NCBI RefSeq assembly: GCF_030445035.2
Contig: NC_080695.1
Location: 57,739,954 to 57,803,953, forward strand
Length of the DNA: 64,000 bases
From: Dasypus novemcinctus
Taxonomy: Eukaryota > Chordata > Mammalia > Cingulata > Dasypodidae
Direction: 5' to 3'
Shown here: in pieces, positions 34,032-45,638 of the stretch
How positions within the stretch are numbered: position 1 is the stretch's first letter
Layout of the letters: every line of letters begins with the position of its first letter
The notes under the pieces: model-generated
Database searches by the model: none
Seen by the model: only the letters and a program-made list of their open reading frames with translations
What the model was told of the DNA's origin: nothing
Made by a program: the position numbers and the translations under genes

Positions 34032-36645
34032 GAAATTAAAACTTAACCTAGTATTATAAGGTGCTTAAGAGTTACCTCCTCAAAGTCTTCTTGTTGCTCA
34101 GATGTGGCCCCTCTATAAGTCAAACTCAGCATATAAATGCATTACCTTCCCCCAGCATGTGGCATGATTTCTGGGTATGATCTTCCTGTGTACCAAGGGA
34201 TTACTACCAAGCACCAACCGACAATGAAAGTGGAAAAAGACCTTGACCAAAAGAGGTAAAGGGATAAAAACAAATAAGTTTATATAGCTAAGAAACCTGA
34301 AAGTGAGTTGGGAGGTCATTCCAGAGGTTAAACTTATACACATCTCAGCAGGATCTCACTGGCTGCCAAAGTAAATACTACCTCAAAATACTGAGGGCTC
34401 TGGAGAAATACAGACAGTGTAGTCAGGGTCCACAGCTCAGGGGTTTGGTCCCTTTTCAGTGGGCCCTACTCTGGAATTTATGCACCCAAGTGTGACAGAG
34501 TAGGACTCAGGTGTGGTTTTCCTACACAAGGCTCTTCTGACTGACCCTTCTATTTGAAACTATAATTAGTACTAGAGTTGATAGTTGTACATGCAAGAGA
34601 GTGAAATCTTAGGGCTGTCCTTTACCAGGTGGGCATGAACCTCAACGGTATTGTCACACCTACTCACCAGTTCACTGCACTCATCCAGGACAACTAACAA
34701 GGATATGATGATGGACAATGACCACCCCAAGGAACAGAGACAGTCGACTACTGCAACCGAGATAATCCCATCCATCTGCCCTATAAGATCAAAGCCCCTG
34801 GTCGATTAGAGGTGGAGTGGGCATCACTATCCCAGAATCCTCAGATTTGGGGAATGAACGATGGATTAAAGTAGACTTATTGGTATTCAACTATAGACTT
34901 ATTGTGATTCTAGCAATGAAAGAACTCATATCATTTTTTTTTTAAATTTTTTTATTTTTTATTGACTTTGTAATAATATTACATTAAAAATATATATGTG
35001 AGGTCCCATTCAACCCCACCCCCCCACCCCCCCTCTCCCCCCCCCCAACAACACTCGTTCCCATCATCATGACACATCCATTGGATTTGGTAAGTACATC
35101 TTTGGGCACCTCTGCACCTCATATACATTGGTTCACATCATGGCCCATACTCTCCTCTATTCCATCATGTAGGCCCTGTGAGGATTTACAATGTCCGGTG
35201 ATTACCTCTGAAGCACCATCCAGGGCAGCTCCATGTCCCGAAGACGCCTCCACCTCTCATCTCTTCCTGCCTTTCCCCATACCCTTTGTCCATTATGTCC
35301 ACTTTTCCCAATCCAATGCCACCTCTTCTATGTGGACACTGGATTGGTTGTGTCCATTGCACCTTTATGTCAAGAGGAGGCTCAGATTCCACCTGGATGC
35401 TGGATGCAATCCTCCCATTTTCAGTTGTAATCACTCTAGGCTCCATGGTGTGGTGGTTGTCCTTCTTCACCTCCATCTTAGCTGAGTGTGGTAAGTCCAA
35501 TAAATCAGATTGTAGGTGCTGGAGTCTGTTGAGGCTCAGGATCTGGCTATCACATTGTCAGTCCAGAGATTCAAATCCCCTAAATATATCTTAAACCCCA
35601 ACATTAACTGCACCTCCAGCACATTAGCATGAAAGTCTTATGAAGGGAGATCCCATCTGAGTCCAGATTCATCACACATAAACACCATTTCCAAAGAGGG
35701 GCCATCTGCCCTGGTAGTTAACCCCATCGGCCATGACCATAACTCCCATGGGTCTCTTTAGCCCTCAAAGGAACCAATATCTGGGGGTTGTATCTGCTTT
35801 ATCTGTCTCTCTGACTCTGCTCAGTTGTGCATGAGGGCAAACCTTCTGCCAGCCTCCAGACTCTTTTTTAGAAACTCGTAGCCATATAAACTCATTTCTC
35901 CTTTCCATTTCCCCCTTACTTTAGGTCAAACAGCATTTTAAAGTCATGGTATTTTATGTAGACATGGATATTCTGCTGATCCGCATTGAACCTTCCGTAT
36001 AAGGTCATTTTCCAGTTGCATCATCAGTTGGTAGTTGATAGTGGTCCCTCGTTGCCAGGGAGGCTCATCCCCGGGTGTCATGTCCCACGCTGGGGGGAAG
36101 GCATTGCATCTACATGCTGAGTTTGGCTTCGAGACTGGCCACATTTGAGTAACATGAAGGCTGACAGAAGGAAATTCCCAGGCACAAAGTTGCTCTAGGC
36201 CTTGTTATTATTTTGGGTTTATCAGCTCACAAGCATAGTCATTAGTAAGAACTCATATCATTGATGTGGTGGCAGTGGCCACTGGAGGTTCTGAGGGCAG
36301 GGAGAGGGAAAAACAAGTGTAATATGGGGGCATTTTGGGGACTTGGGAATTGTCCTGAATGAGATTGCAATGACAGATACAGGCTGTTATGTATGTTGCC
36401 ATAACTTATAAAATTATATGGAAGAGAGTGTAAACTGATTATATGTAAACTATAATCCATGCTTAATGACAATGCTCCAAAATTTGTTCATCAATTGTAA
36501 GGAATGTACCACACTAATGAAGGATGTTGTTAATGTGGAAAAGTGTGGGAGGTGTAGGGAGAGGCACATATGGGAATCCCCCTATTTTTTATGTGACATT
36601 TATGTAATCTAAGTATCTTTAATATATATATATTTTTTTAAACTT
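34032..36645 (+). mobile_element. 5'-truncated xenarthran L1 3' UTR, split by a younger L1
   Basis: Plus-strand 3' UTR at 34032-34919, continuing at 36263-36645 to TGTAATCTAAGTATC and an AT-rich tail. The break coincides exactly with the TSD of the nested element. Confidence 0.8.
34936..36246 (-). mobile_element. Young 5'-truncated xenarthran L1, exact 16-bp TSD
   Basis: Minus-strand copy of the same subfamily as 8711-9680, about 330 bp longer at its 5' end. Exact TSD AAGAACTCATATCATT at 34920-34935 and 36247-36262. C-run tract (plus view) at 35015-35047. It contains no ORF2. Confidence 0.9.
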
Positions 36646-37835
36646 ATCATCCAATCTAAGGTCATATAGACTGCTTCCAATCATTTCTTCTAGACTTTTA
36701 TGTGTTTGCATTTTACATTTACATGTATGAACTATTTTGTGTTAATTTTAGGTAAGATGTAAAGTTTGTTTCTAGATTCTCTCTTCTTTTATTTTTTGCA
36801 TATGTATGTCCAATTATTCTAACAGCATTTCTTGAAAGACTATCCTTTCTCCATTGGACTACCTTTGCTCCTTGTCAAAAGCAGTGGACTACATATTCGT
36901 ACGTATGTTTCTATGTACTCTACTTTCTTCCTTTCATCCTTGTGTCTTCTTTCCCAATTTTGCACTCTCTTAATTATTATAGCTTTAAAAGGAGCTTTGG
37001 AATTGAAAGAATGCGCGTCATTCAACTTTGCTGTTCTTTGGTGTTATGTTGGTTAATCCAGGTCCTTTGCCTTTCCATATAAAGTTAAGAATAAGTTTGT
37101 TGATATCTACAAAATGTAATGCTGTAAGTTTGATTGCTTCCATCAACAAATGAAGAGATAAACAAAATCTGGTGCATACATAAAATGGAATATTATTCAG
37201 TATTAAGAAAAATGCGATGGTATGAGACATGACAAAACCTGGAAGAACTTTGAAAACATTATGCCCAGTGAAATAAACAAAACATAGGGCATGGGATGGT
37301 TTGGCTAATGTGTTTTATTTGCCAGGAAATGGTGCCCAGTTGTTTGGTCAAGCAAGCACTGGGCTGATTGTAATACAAAGACATTCCATGGACTTTAATT
37401 ATTAGTGGCTTGACTGCATAGATGGCTGATTCCATCTACATTCAACTAAGGAGACTGCCATCAGCAATGAGTGAAATCTTATCCAAGCTTTTGAAAACTT
37501 TAAAATGGGAAGTGATTTAAGCATTGAGAGAGAAGTTCTAGCTACTTCAGACAGCCAAAGTCTCCTGGGAATTCATCCAGGATCTTTTTCAGAGGCCCTG
37601 GTTATTTGGCCTTGTGCATCTCCACAGTCACAGGAGAGAATTTTAAAAATTTCAAACTACTTACCGATGTCTCCTTTTGGTACTGTTTCCCTAAGGACCC
37701 TGAATAATACAGGACAAAAATCCTGTGCTATCACTTAAAGGAGATGATTAGTAATGGCAAATTCGCAGAGATTGAAATCAGATTAGAGGTGTTCCTGCGG
37801 TTATGGAGAGGCGGGGGAGGGAAACTGTTTCGTGT
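36646..37835 (+). mobile_element. L1 with inverted 5' part (twin-priming), split by an LTR
   Basis: 36646-37137 is ORF2 in minus orientation (CAGCATTTCTTGAAAGACTATCC...). 37138-37291 is the ORF2 end in plus orientation (ATGGAATATTATTCAG...CCAGTGAAATAAACAAAAC), continuing after the LTR at 37712-37835 into an L1M-type 3' UTR (GAAATCAGATTAGAGG). The inverted 5' segment joined to a forward 3' segment is the signature of twin priming. Confidence 0.7.
37292..37711 (+). mobile_element. ERVL-type solo LTR (MLT2-like), 420 bp
   Basis: Starts TGGGATGGTT and ends GGACCCTGAATAATACA; shares the block TGTTTGGTCAAGCAAGCACTGG with the LTR at 41945-42404. Near-exact 5-bp duplication GGGCA/GGACA (37287-37291, 37712-37716). 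No internal retroviral genes. Confidence 0.75.
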
Positions 37836-37975
37836 TCTGGCTGCCAAACCAAATACCATAGGAAGGGTTGGTTTAAGCAATGGGAGTGGTTCAGGGTTTT
37901 GAGGCTTGAAGTCCAATTCAAGCCCTCATCACGGTGCTGCTCTCTTCCCTTTCTTTCACTTTAACCTCCAGTTGT
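37836..37975. mobile_element. Unclassified interspersed repeat fragment
   Basis: TTCTGGCTGCCAAACCAAATACCATA...GGTTGGTTTAAGCAATGGG resembles a repeat seen widely in xenarthran and other mammalian DNA. A similar stretch is at 40505-40565. Family not named. Confidence 0.4.
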
Positions 37976-38299
37976 TGATTGCAGATGGGACTCGATTGCT
38001 GGTATCTCAAGCTAAACTAGAGTTCTCTGAGTCTAAGAGGTTGTAGATCTGATGGAGAAAGTGATGGCAGAAGCAGGTCGATGGTGACTCCTGGTTTCGG
38101 TGACAGCACTTCTTTTCTATGTAAACCTGAATTCTATCATGGCATTCCGTCCTGATACAGAAGGGATTTTTTTTTTTTCCAATGTAAAATAAAACTTGAA
38201 GATTTTCTTGTTTTCCCGGCCCTGTTCGAGGCCTGGGGCAACCCAGAATACAGCAATGCCAAGAGCACCAGAGCAGGGCATCCGCAGAGCCGTAAGCAG

Positions 38300-38575
38300 A
38301 GATCTGCATTGAGATTTTGAGCGACTCCCGGGGTCCCAGCGAGGCGTCACGTGGTTGCAGCTCCCCAGCGAGCGGGCGCCTCCCTGCGTGGGCGCCGGCG
38401 GCCGGCAGAGGGCGCCCGAGCTGCCTGTTCCCGCCGCCGGCGCCGCGCCTGCTGTGGAAGCGTCGTCGGCTTCGTGACGTGGCGCCGGGTCCGCAGGTGG
38501 AACAAGATCGCGGTCCCTGAGGGCCTGGCCGCCGTGGAAGGGCCGCCGCGGCCCTGACTTCAACTTGTGCCACTG
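38300..38575. promoter_or_regulatory. Short CpG island with E-box and CRE-like sites
   Basis: Very CpG-rich (CGCCGGCGGCCGGC, GCCGCCGGCGCCGCG), surrounded by AT-rich DNA. CACGTG in a GTCACGTGGT context lies at 38348-38353, and TGACGT in CGTGACGTGG at 38475-38480. No TATA box. Long open frames cross the island on the minus strand (38007-38573, 38117-38713), but they have CpG-island composition and run into unrelated AT-rich DNA, so I do not call them genes. Confidence 0.6.
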
Positions 38576-40370
38576 AGTGTTGAGTCCAAAGCCGCTTTTT
38601 CTGGCCCTGAGGGCTGAGGTAGCTTCGCCCTCAGAAGCGGTTGCTTTGGAAACATTTCTCTTAAACTGCAGTGACAGAACCTTCCACGTTCTGGACCGTT
38701 CCCAAGGTTTCACTGGTTACTTCCTCAATTTACTAGGGGTTTAAAAAAAAACAGATATATTTTCAGAGTGTGTCCCTGAAAATCATGGCTCGTGTCTTAT
38801 GTATTCAGGATTGTTTAGGGGCGAGATCCCAACATAAATTCAGAGAAATGGAAACATGGAATCGCGAACACAAGCCCCAAAATGCTGGAACCTTCCAAGG
38901 GAATGAGTGGGGACACCGCCGGCCGGCCGAGCCTTCTTGGAGCCTAAGAGAGAAGGAAGATACTCATATTAAAGCATTTTAATGGTTAGTTTTTCCTAAA
39001 ATGTTAAAGTAGTTAAAAATACTATAAGTATTTGACTTTAAAACTCACATTATTTTGCTTACTTGTTTTACTTATATCAAAACTAGAACTAATTCTCATT
39101 TTGCTTACCTGGCTGCAGTGGGAAGAAATTGTTCAGGAATGTTTTTTAATGACGCGATATGGATCGTCTTCTTTTCCTTGAGAGATTAGCCAGGTTTAAC
39201 CTGTCCATTAACCCAGTGATGACTTAAGGTTATTTTTGTCTAATTTCACCAGACCACTGAAGGCAAAATAAATGTATGTCCAGGCCACTTCCAAACTGAG
39301 ATGAGATCACTAAGTACAAATTATGAATCAGTTTTACATCTAGCACTATGGTGTATATAGAGATATAGGCTTAGTACAAATTCTTTATATTGAATGCTGC
39401 TTAAAACCATTGAAAAAGGAATGTTTACAGGATTTAAGTCTTTAAATATTTAAGATCCAGGTCAGGGGCTGTAAATCAGTTATAGTCATTCTTTGAAATA
39501 GGTTTGCTCTTGTAAAAAATTCAAAATCTGGAGGCACTTAGCTGAATTTTTTATATCTCTGTTTGAAAGGTGAAATTAGGATGTCTCTAATTTTATTTTT
39601 TAATGTCTATTTCCCATATTAATTGATACTTTCGTCTGGCGATTCATCCGTTTCCCTTTTCCTTTCTGTTATTTTCTCATCTATAGTAATTCATAAAAGC
39701 AGAACTTTCATACATGAATTTAAGAATTTTCATCAGCAAGGCACAACTGTGGCAGAATCAATTTAAGGAAGGCAATAAGGCCTTTTATCCATCATTCATC
39801 TGCCACTCTTGCTCTATTATCGTATCTCAGGCCATGAGTATTTTTATGTCAACATCATCTTTTTCAGTTTCTTAATAATTTCCAAAGCTACACCATACCC
39901 CCTTGTCTCTTTCATTTCAACTGTCAACAAATCTCTCTTCAATTGTAGACATTATGTTTAATGTGAACATGCTTTATAGTCAGGCCCATTTGGGCATGAC
40001 AGGCTCCCTCTGTTTACACAATCAAAAAGTAAGAAGTATATTAATTCTTGTATTCGCCATAGTAGTTCATTTCTAGCATGGTTTCCTAGTAGCATTATAA
40101 ATTCCTCTTGAATTTCACTACACAAAAAAGACCCAGCTCCCTTTTCACCATTAAGAATAAGATCAACTTTATCAATAATAAAATAACTTCAGTTTCTCTG
40201 AACTTGGGAACATTCCATGCGTTTCTTTTCAATACTTTCTCTATGAGATAAATTAATTATTGTATAAAATGTCACAACATCTAAAATCACTCCCCAAATA
40301 CTCTCCTGTTTTTTCTCTTTTATATCTATCAGCAAGCCATCAGCTAGCAAACTCTCATTTTGAAAAATTT
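38576..40370. other. Unrecognised DNA downstream of the CpG island
   Basis: No repeat family recognised over about 1.8 kb, unusual for this window. A strong minus-strand donor-like GCCAG followed by GTAAGC lies near 39105. A small C/D-box-like motif pair at 39216-39260 was considered and rejected. Confidence 0.45.
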
Positions 40371-40565
40371 TTAAATTTTTAAAGTGGTAATACATATACA
40401 ACTTAAAATTTCCCATTTTAACCACTTTCAAGTATAGAATTCAGTGGTATTAATTATTCACGATGTGCTACCATTACAAAAACTTTTTCATAACTCCTGT
40501 GTTACTTTGCCAGGCTGCTATGACAAACACCCCACAATGGGTTAACTTAAAAGAGAAAGCATTTA
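40370..40565 (-). mobile_element. L1M 3' UTR fragment and adjoining unclassified repeat piece
   Basis: AAATTTCCCATTTTAACCACTTTCAAG...ATTCAGTGGTATTAA is an L1M 3' UTR. 40505-40565 resembles the repeat at 37836. Confidence 0.5.
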
Positions 40566-41325
40566 TTGTCTCATGATTTTGAAAGTTTCCTCTTATGTCT
40601 TTCTCTAAGAGTGTTATGTCTTTAGCTCTTATAGTCAAAGCCTTGATCCATTTAGAGGTCATTTTTGTATATGGTATGAGGTAGGGATACAATTTCATTT
40701 CTTGCAGTGGATATCCAGTTTTCTGAGCACCATTTGTTTGTTTTTCTTTTTCTTTTTCCATTGGTTGAAGAGACATTTCTTTTCCCACTGAATGGACTTG
40801 ACACCCTTGTCAAATATCATTTGGCCATTCATGTATGGGTTTATGTCTGAACTCTCAATTCTGCTCTACTGCTCTGTATGTCTATCTTTATGCTCATACC
40901 ACTCTGCTGGTTTTCTTTGTTATTGTTGGTTTTAGGTTTATTTTTGATGTGTTTTTTTCTTTTCTTTTTTTTTTTTTTTTTTAGATATCGGGGTTGGAGG
41001 ATTGAACCTGGGACCTTCTTTGTGGGAAACTATCCCTTTACCATTGAACCACATCAGCTCCTCAGAGTTAGTTTTTTCATTTGTTTTGTTTGTTGTTTGC
41101 TTTTTTTTTTTTTTTTTTAGGCAGCAGAATCTACACACAGGACCTCCGATGTGGGAAGCAAGATCTCAACTGCTTGAGCCAAATCTGCTTCCCCTCACTG
41201 CTTTGATTACTGTGGTATTGTAGCAAGTTTTGACATTGGGAAATATGACACTTCCAACTTTTTTCTTCTTTTGCAATATTGATTTATCTATTTGAGGCCT
41301 CTAGCAATTCCATATGAATTTTTAA
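40566..41325 (-). mobile_element. L1 ORF2 fragment split by two SINEs
   Basis: Minus-strand ORF2 (AAGCCTTGATCCATTTAGAGG, TTGACACCCTTGTCAAATATC), continuing after the SINEs at 41196 (CTGCTTTGATTACTGTGG). Confidence 0.7.
40961..41195 (-). mobile_element. Two short tRNA-like SINEs with long T-runs
   Basis: 40961-41070 and 41098-41195, each a T-run (tail) followed by a minus-strand B box (GGATTGAACC; CACAGGACC) and a tRNA-like head. Confidence 0.7.
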
Positions 41326-41329
41326 TCTT

Positions 41330-43420
41330 TTTATATAATAAACTTTATTCTTAGGTAAGTTTTAAATTACATCAGTTATATCAAAATTATATGGGACCCT
41401 ATCTCTTCCCTTCCCACATTTTCCCTTCTTAGAAACATCCTACATTATTGTGGTACATTTGTTACAATTAATGAACAAATAATGAGGAATTACTAGTAAC
41501 CAAGGTCTGTAGTTTACATTATGGTTTACACTTTGCACTGTACATTTTTATGGATTTGGCAAAATGTATAATTGGCCTGTATCCATCATTGCAATATCAC
41601 GCAGAACAATTTGAAAGCCTTAAAAATGCCTTATGTTCCACCTATGCTTCCCTCCCCCTCACTGCAGAACCTCTGGTACCCACTATCTTTATGTAACTGT
41701 TACAAGATCTTCTATTACTACATTACTAATAAGTCTACTTTGATCCATGATTGCCATCCCCTCTCCCTTTATGTTTGTTCATTGTTCGATCTTGAGGATT
41801 TGGGGATGGTGATACCTATATTGCTTCAGATTGAGAGGGGGCTTTGATCTTATGGGGCACCTGGAAGGAAATGTTTTGCTTACAGTAGTGAATACTCTTT
41901 GTTTTTGGGATGGAAATTGTCTGTCATCATCGTTTTTTAGCTATTGTGATGGTTAGGCCATTGTGTCAACTAAGCCATGTAATTGTGCCCAGCTGTTTGG
42001 TCAAGCAAGCACTGGGCTAAATGCAATATAAGGGCATTTATGGACTTTAGTCACCATTGACTTGACTACAGTGGTAAATCATAGAAAGCTGATTACAATT
42101 ACATCAGTCAGAGAGATTGCCATAAGCAATGAATGAGGCTTTATCCAGTCTATTGAATGCCTTAAAAGGGGAAGTGATTCCAGCATTGAGTGAGAATTTC
42201 CTAGCTTGTCTTTGGACAGCTGTCACTTCCCAGAACTCATCATGGACATTCACTGGACTTTCATTGGAGCTCCTGGTTGCAGCCTGCCTGTGTAACCTGG
42301 ACATGTGCATCCCCACGGTCATATGAGAGACTCTTAAAAAATGGCATACTATTGACAGCTATGTCTTGCTGATTCTGTTTCTCTAGAGAACCCTGACTAA
42401 TATAGCTATCCTTGGTGAGTTGGATGAACTGGAGAGTAGGTGTTGGACTCAACTCTGCTGAGATTCAGTGCTCAGCCAGCATATGAACAGATGAAAGATT
42501 TAATTCTCTGTATTTAATGGATATAGTACTAATTAAAGGTTCAAATAAAAGGGGTTGAGGAATCATGTGTAGGGAAATTATACATGAATCTAATTCTGTT
42601 GCATTCAGGAAATAGCTTTTCATACATTCCAAAGTAAAAACCACCAAAGAGATGCTGATTTCACGGGGTTGTATACCTTGCCTAAAGTGTTTAGATGTCT
42701 CTAGAGTCCTCAGGAGAATCTTGTTTGGGCTTTGTTTTTTGTGACACTTAGTGAGATCTGCCTGAGAGGTGCCTAAAGCATAACCTGTGAAATGACCTTA
42801 CAAATCACTTTGAATCTCTTAGCCCAAAAAACTCTTTTGTATTTAATGTTTCCCCCTTTTGGTGAAGGTCTTTTCCAAATGCTTCAATGGTTGGTTCTTG
42901 GTATAAATCTCCTTGTGCCAGGGAGGCCCATCTCCTGGAGTCAGGTCCCAAGGTAGGGGGGAAGATATTAAGTTTCTTTGCTGAGTGTGCTTAGAAAGAG
43001 ACCATGTCTGAGTAAGAAGGAGGTTTTAGGAGGTAACTCTTAGGCAGTAATTATAAGTCTAAGTGTGAGTTTTAGAAGAATAAGGCTCGTAAGTACAAGC
43101 ATTTCTGTTGAAGTCTTGGAGTATTGTTCTGTTTTCCTTCTATTAGGCACTGCCTATGTGCTCTAGAGATTCTTGCTACTGTATTTGAGAATATAGCAGT
43201 ACTCCCTACTATGATGTTGGTTATTGTGTGGGTCTCCACCCACTGAGATAACCCCTATGATAATATGAACACATTCATAATCCATAAAGCATGTTCCAGG
43301 TATACCTTCCCCCACACATTTCCCCACCACCACTCCCTACACCAGTGACCCTGGCCTGCAATAGATACCTAAAGAACACTCCAGCCATTGTATTCTCAAT
43401 CACATATGGATTTGAGGATC
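41330..43420 (-). mobile_element. 5'-truncated xenarthran L1 3' UTR, split by an LTR
   Basis: Minus-strand copy of the long 3' UTR, close in layout to 23850-26110 (e.g. GGATTTGGGGATGGTGATACC; TTTCCCCCTTTTGGTGAAGG). Confidence 0.75.
41945..42404 (+). mobile_element. ERVL-type solo LTR (MLT2-like), 460 bp, exact 5-bp TSD
   Basis: Begins TGTGATGGTTAG and ends TTTCTCTAGAGAACCCTGACTAATATA, the ends typical of MLT2-class ERVL LTRs. Exact 5-bp duplication GCTAT at 41940-41944 and 42405-42409. No internal viral sequence, so a solo LTR left by recombination. Confidence 0.85.
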
Positions 43421-43902
43421 AGCTTTTCCATTTCTGGAAACAAGGCTGCACAGATTTTGAGAGGTCTTCTATTTCTTCTTGAATCAGTTTATGTAATTTG
43501 TTTGTTTCTAGGAATATCATCCATTTTATCTTGGGTATCTAATTTGTTGGCATACAGTTGTCCATAGTACAATATAATAAAATAAAAATATTTTTATTTT
43601 TGTAAGTTCAGTAGTAATATCCCTTCTTTCATTTCTGATTTTATTTATTTGCATCTTCTTTCTTTTTTTTCATACTTATTTAAGCTAAAGATTTTTCAAT
43701 TTTATTGAACTTTTCCAAGAACCAATTTTTTTATATCATGATTCTCTATAGTGTTTTTCTATGTCTATGTCCTTCATCTCTACTTTAATCTTTGTTATCA
43801 TTCCTTCTGCTTATTTTGGATTCAGTTAGCTCTTATTTTTCTAGTTCTTCCCATTGTGAAGTTAGGTCATTGATTTGAGATATTCCTTCTTTTTAAATTT
43901 AA
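43421..43902 (-). mobile_element. Older L1 ORF2, left half (right half 53947-54231)
   Basis: Minus-strand ORF2 ending ...CATTGATTTGAGATATTCC. It resumes beyond the large L1 at 53956 (CATTTACAATTATAAATTTATC). Together they read as one uninterrupted ORF2 stretch. Confidence 0.8.
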
Positions 43903-45638
43903 GCAGGAGGCGGGGCAAGATTGCATCTGAGTGAGTGCACCTCAAAATCTGTCCTGCAAAGAAGCAGCTGAGTAGGGTTGGAATCTTGCCTGAGTGGGCT
44001 GTTTCGGGGGCTTGCAAGGCAGGAGGTGTATGGACGTTGATTTGCAGAGACTGTGACAGAAGTAGTGCTTGCTAAAGGTAGAATTGTGGGTTACTAGCAC
44101 AGAGGTAGGAAGTTGTGGGGAGTTGGGACCCTTCCCCCTAGGGCTGGTGGCTGCATTCTTCCCTGAAAACTGTCAGCATCCCCAAGCCCTGTGATTCCCA
44201 GATGCATAGTACCCGGGTTCATGTCTCCTAAGCCCCTGTGGCCTCTGTTCCACAGACCTACATACCCTGAGTCAGCAGTATCCCAGATTTCCCTTTCCCA
44301 AATCCAGCATTCCCAGAGGTCTGGGATTACCCTAGCCCTCTTGTTTTGGACTGACGCTGTGAGTGGAAGGGATTCGGTGGGAGGTGCACAGGGGCCAAAC
44401 AAGTGTGGGTTCAATTTTCTGGTGTGTCCCCCCCCCTTTTTTTTTTTGTGCTTGGACGAACATACCAGCAGCTTGGAGAAAGCCTGGGAAGAAAAGAGTG
44501 GCAAATCTGCTGAGAAAGCCCAATTTACCTAAACACCCTGGGATAGGAAACTTGGTCTGTGAGAAGATGGAGTAAGAAAATCAAGTAGCCCTCCTATAAT
44601 ATACCTCAGGGAGAGGAACTGTAGGAGGTGCTTTCCAAGCTTCCAATAGCATACTTGGAGTTCCTGCTCTCTCTCTGGAAATCAAGAGTCATTGTTTTAT
44701 GTGCTGAGCTGGTTCAACAAGGAACCACTTGAATCTCCTACCAGATCTCTCAGGCAGCTTTCCTGCTGCCCTGGGGGGGAGGGAAGTGAGGAGGGGAGAA
44801 AGGGGGAACCGTAAGTGTTTTCTTTAACTGCAAAGAGGATTCCTAGCTTGAAACTTTGCCTGGTATTTTGTTGGTTTGTCTTCTTGTTTTTCCTTCCTCT
44901 TTATCACACCAAGGCCCTTTTTCTCTTTTTTCTTTTTTCCCTTTTTCTTTCTCTTGCTTGCTTCGCCCCTTTTCTTTCTCTTCTTTTTTTTTCTTTTTTT
45001 ATATTAGGTGCTGCAGGGAGCACTTCACATTTGCTGTATTTCCTCATCCTCCATTTCCTCTTTTCTATGTGTATTGATTTTGGCTACTTACATTATCCCC
45101 TTTCCTCTACATCTTTCTATCCTCCATTATTTATTGTTTCTTTTACATTCCACCTCTCTTTGTTTGGCCCCCAATTTTTCTGACTTTTTATTTCTGATGC
45201 CTTTGTTCTGTTTTCTGTCTTATATTCACTCTTTATATTATTGTCCTTTCTTTTCTCTTTCCCTCTCTCCTGAATACATTGTCCTTTTAACTCACACTAT
45301 ATTCCTCCCCATATTCAGTTTACTGTTTCATTATAGGTATTCTACTTTCCTTACTGTTATACCTCTACAGAGCTTACATGAGTCTAATATCCGTTCTCCT
45401 AGATCTCACATGATTCCTCTGTTAATATTTACTATCAATGCTACTATTATTCATTTTCTTTTCTTCTTTTTCTTTCTCTGGCCCTAATATTTTCCTTCAA
45501 GTGAACTTACCAACCAAAAGGAAACAGTATAAGAAGAAAAAAGTGACAAAGAGAAGACTTAACATGCATGCAAAAACACTAATTAAGTCCCAAACTAGAC
45601 GAAGAAGCTAAACAACTGATTAAACCTGTCAAGATAAA
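43903..45638 (+). other. L1 5' UTR
   Basis: A GC-rich start (GGCGGGGCAAG) is followed by about 1.7 kb of non-coding sequence with a long pyrimidine-rich stretch at 44870-45490. The internal promoter of such elements lies at the extreme 5' end. Confidence 0.75.

Noticed and set aside
38007..38713. Two long minus-strand open frames (188 and 198 aa) across the CpG island
   Set aside because: R/A/P/G-rich composition fits a CpG island read by chance; they continue into AT-rich DNA and match no family I know.
39212..39264. Possible box C/D snoRNA (GTGATGA at 39216 and CTGA at 39257)
   Set aside because: Too short, no terminal stem, no C'/D' pair.
44815..45487. Plus-strand F/L/S-rich open frames (122 and 159 aa) resembling membrane proteins
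   Set aside because: They are the pyrimidine-rich tract of the L1 5' UTR translated.
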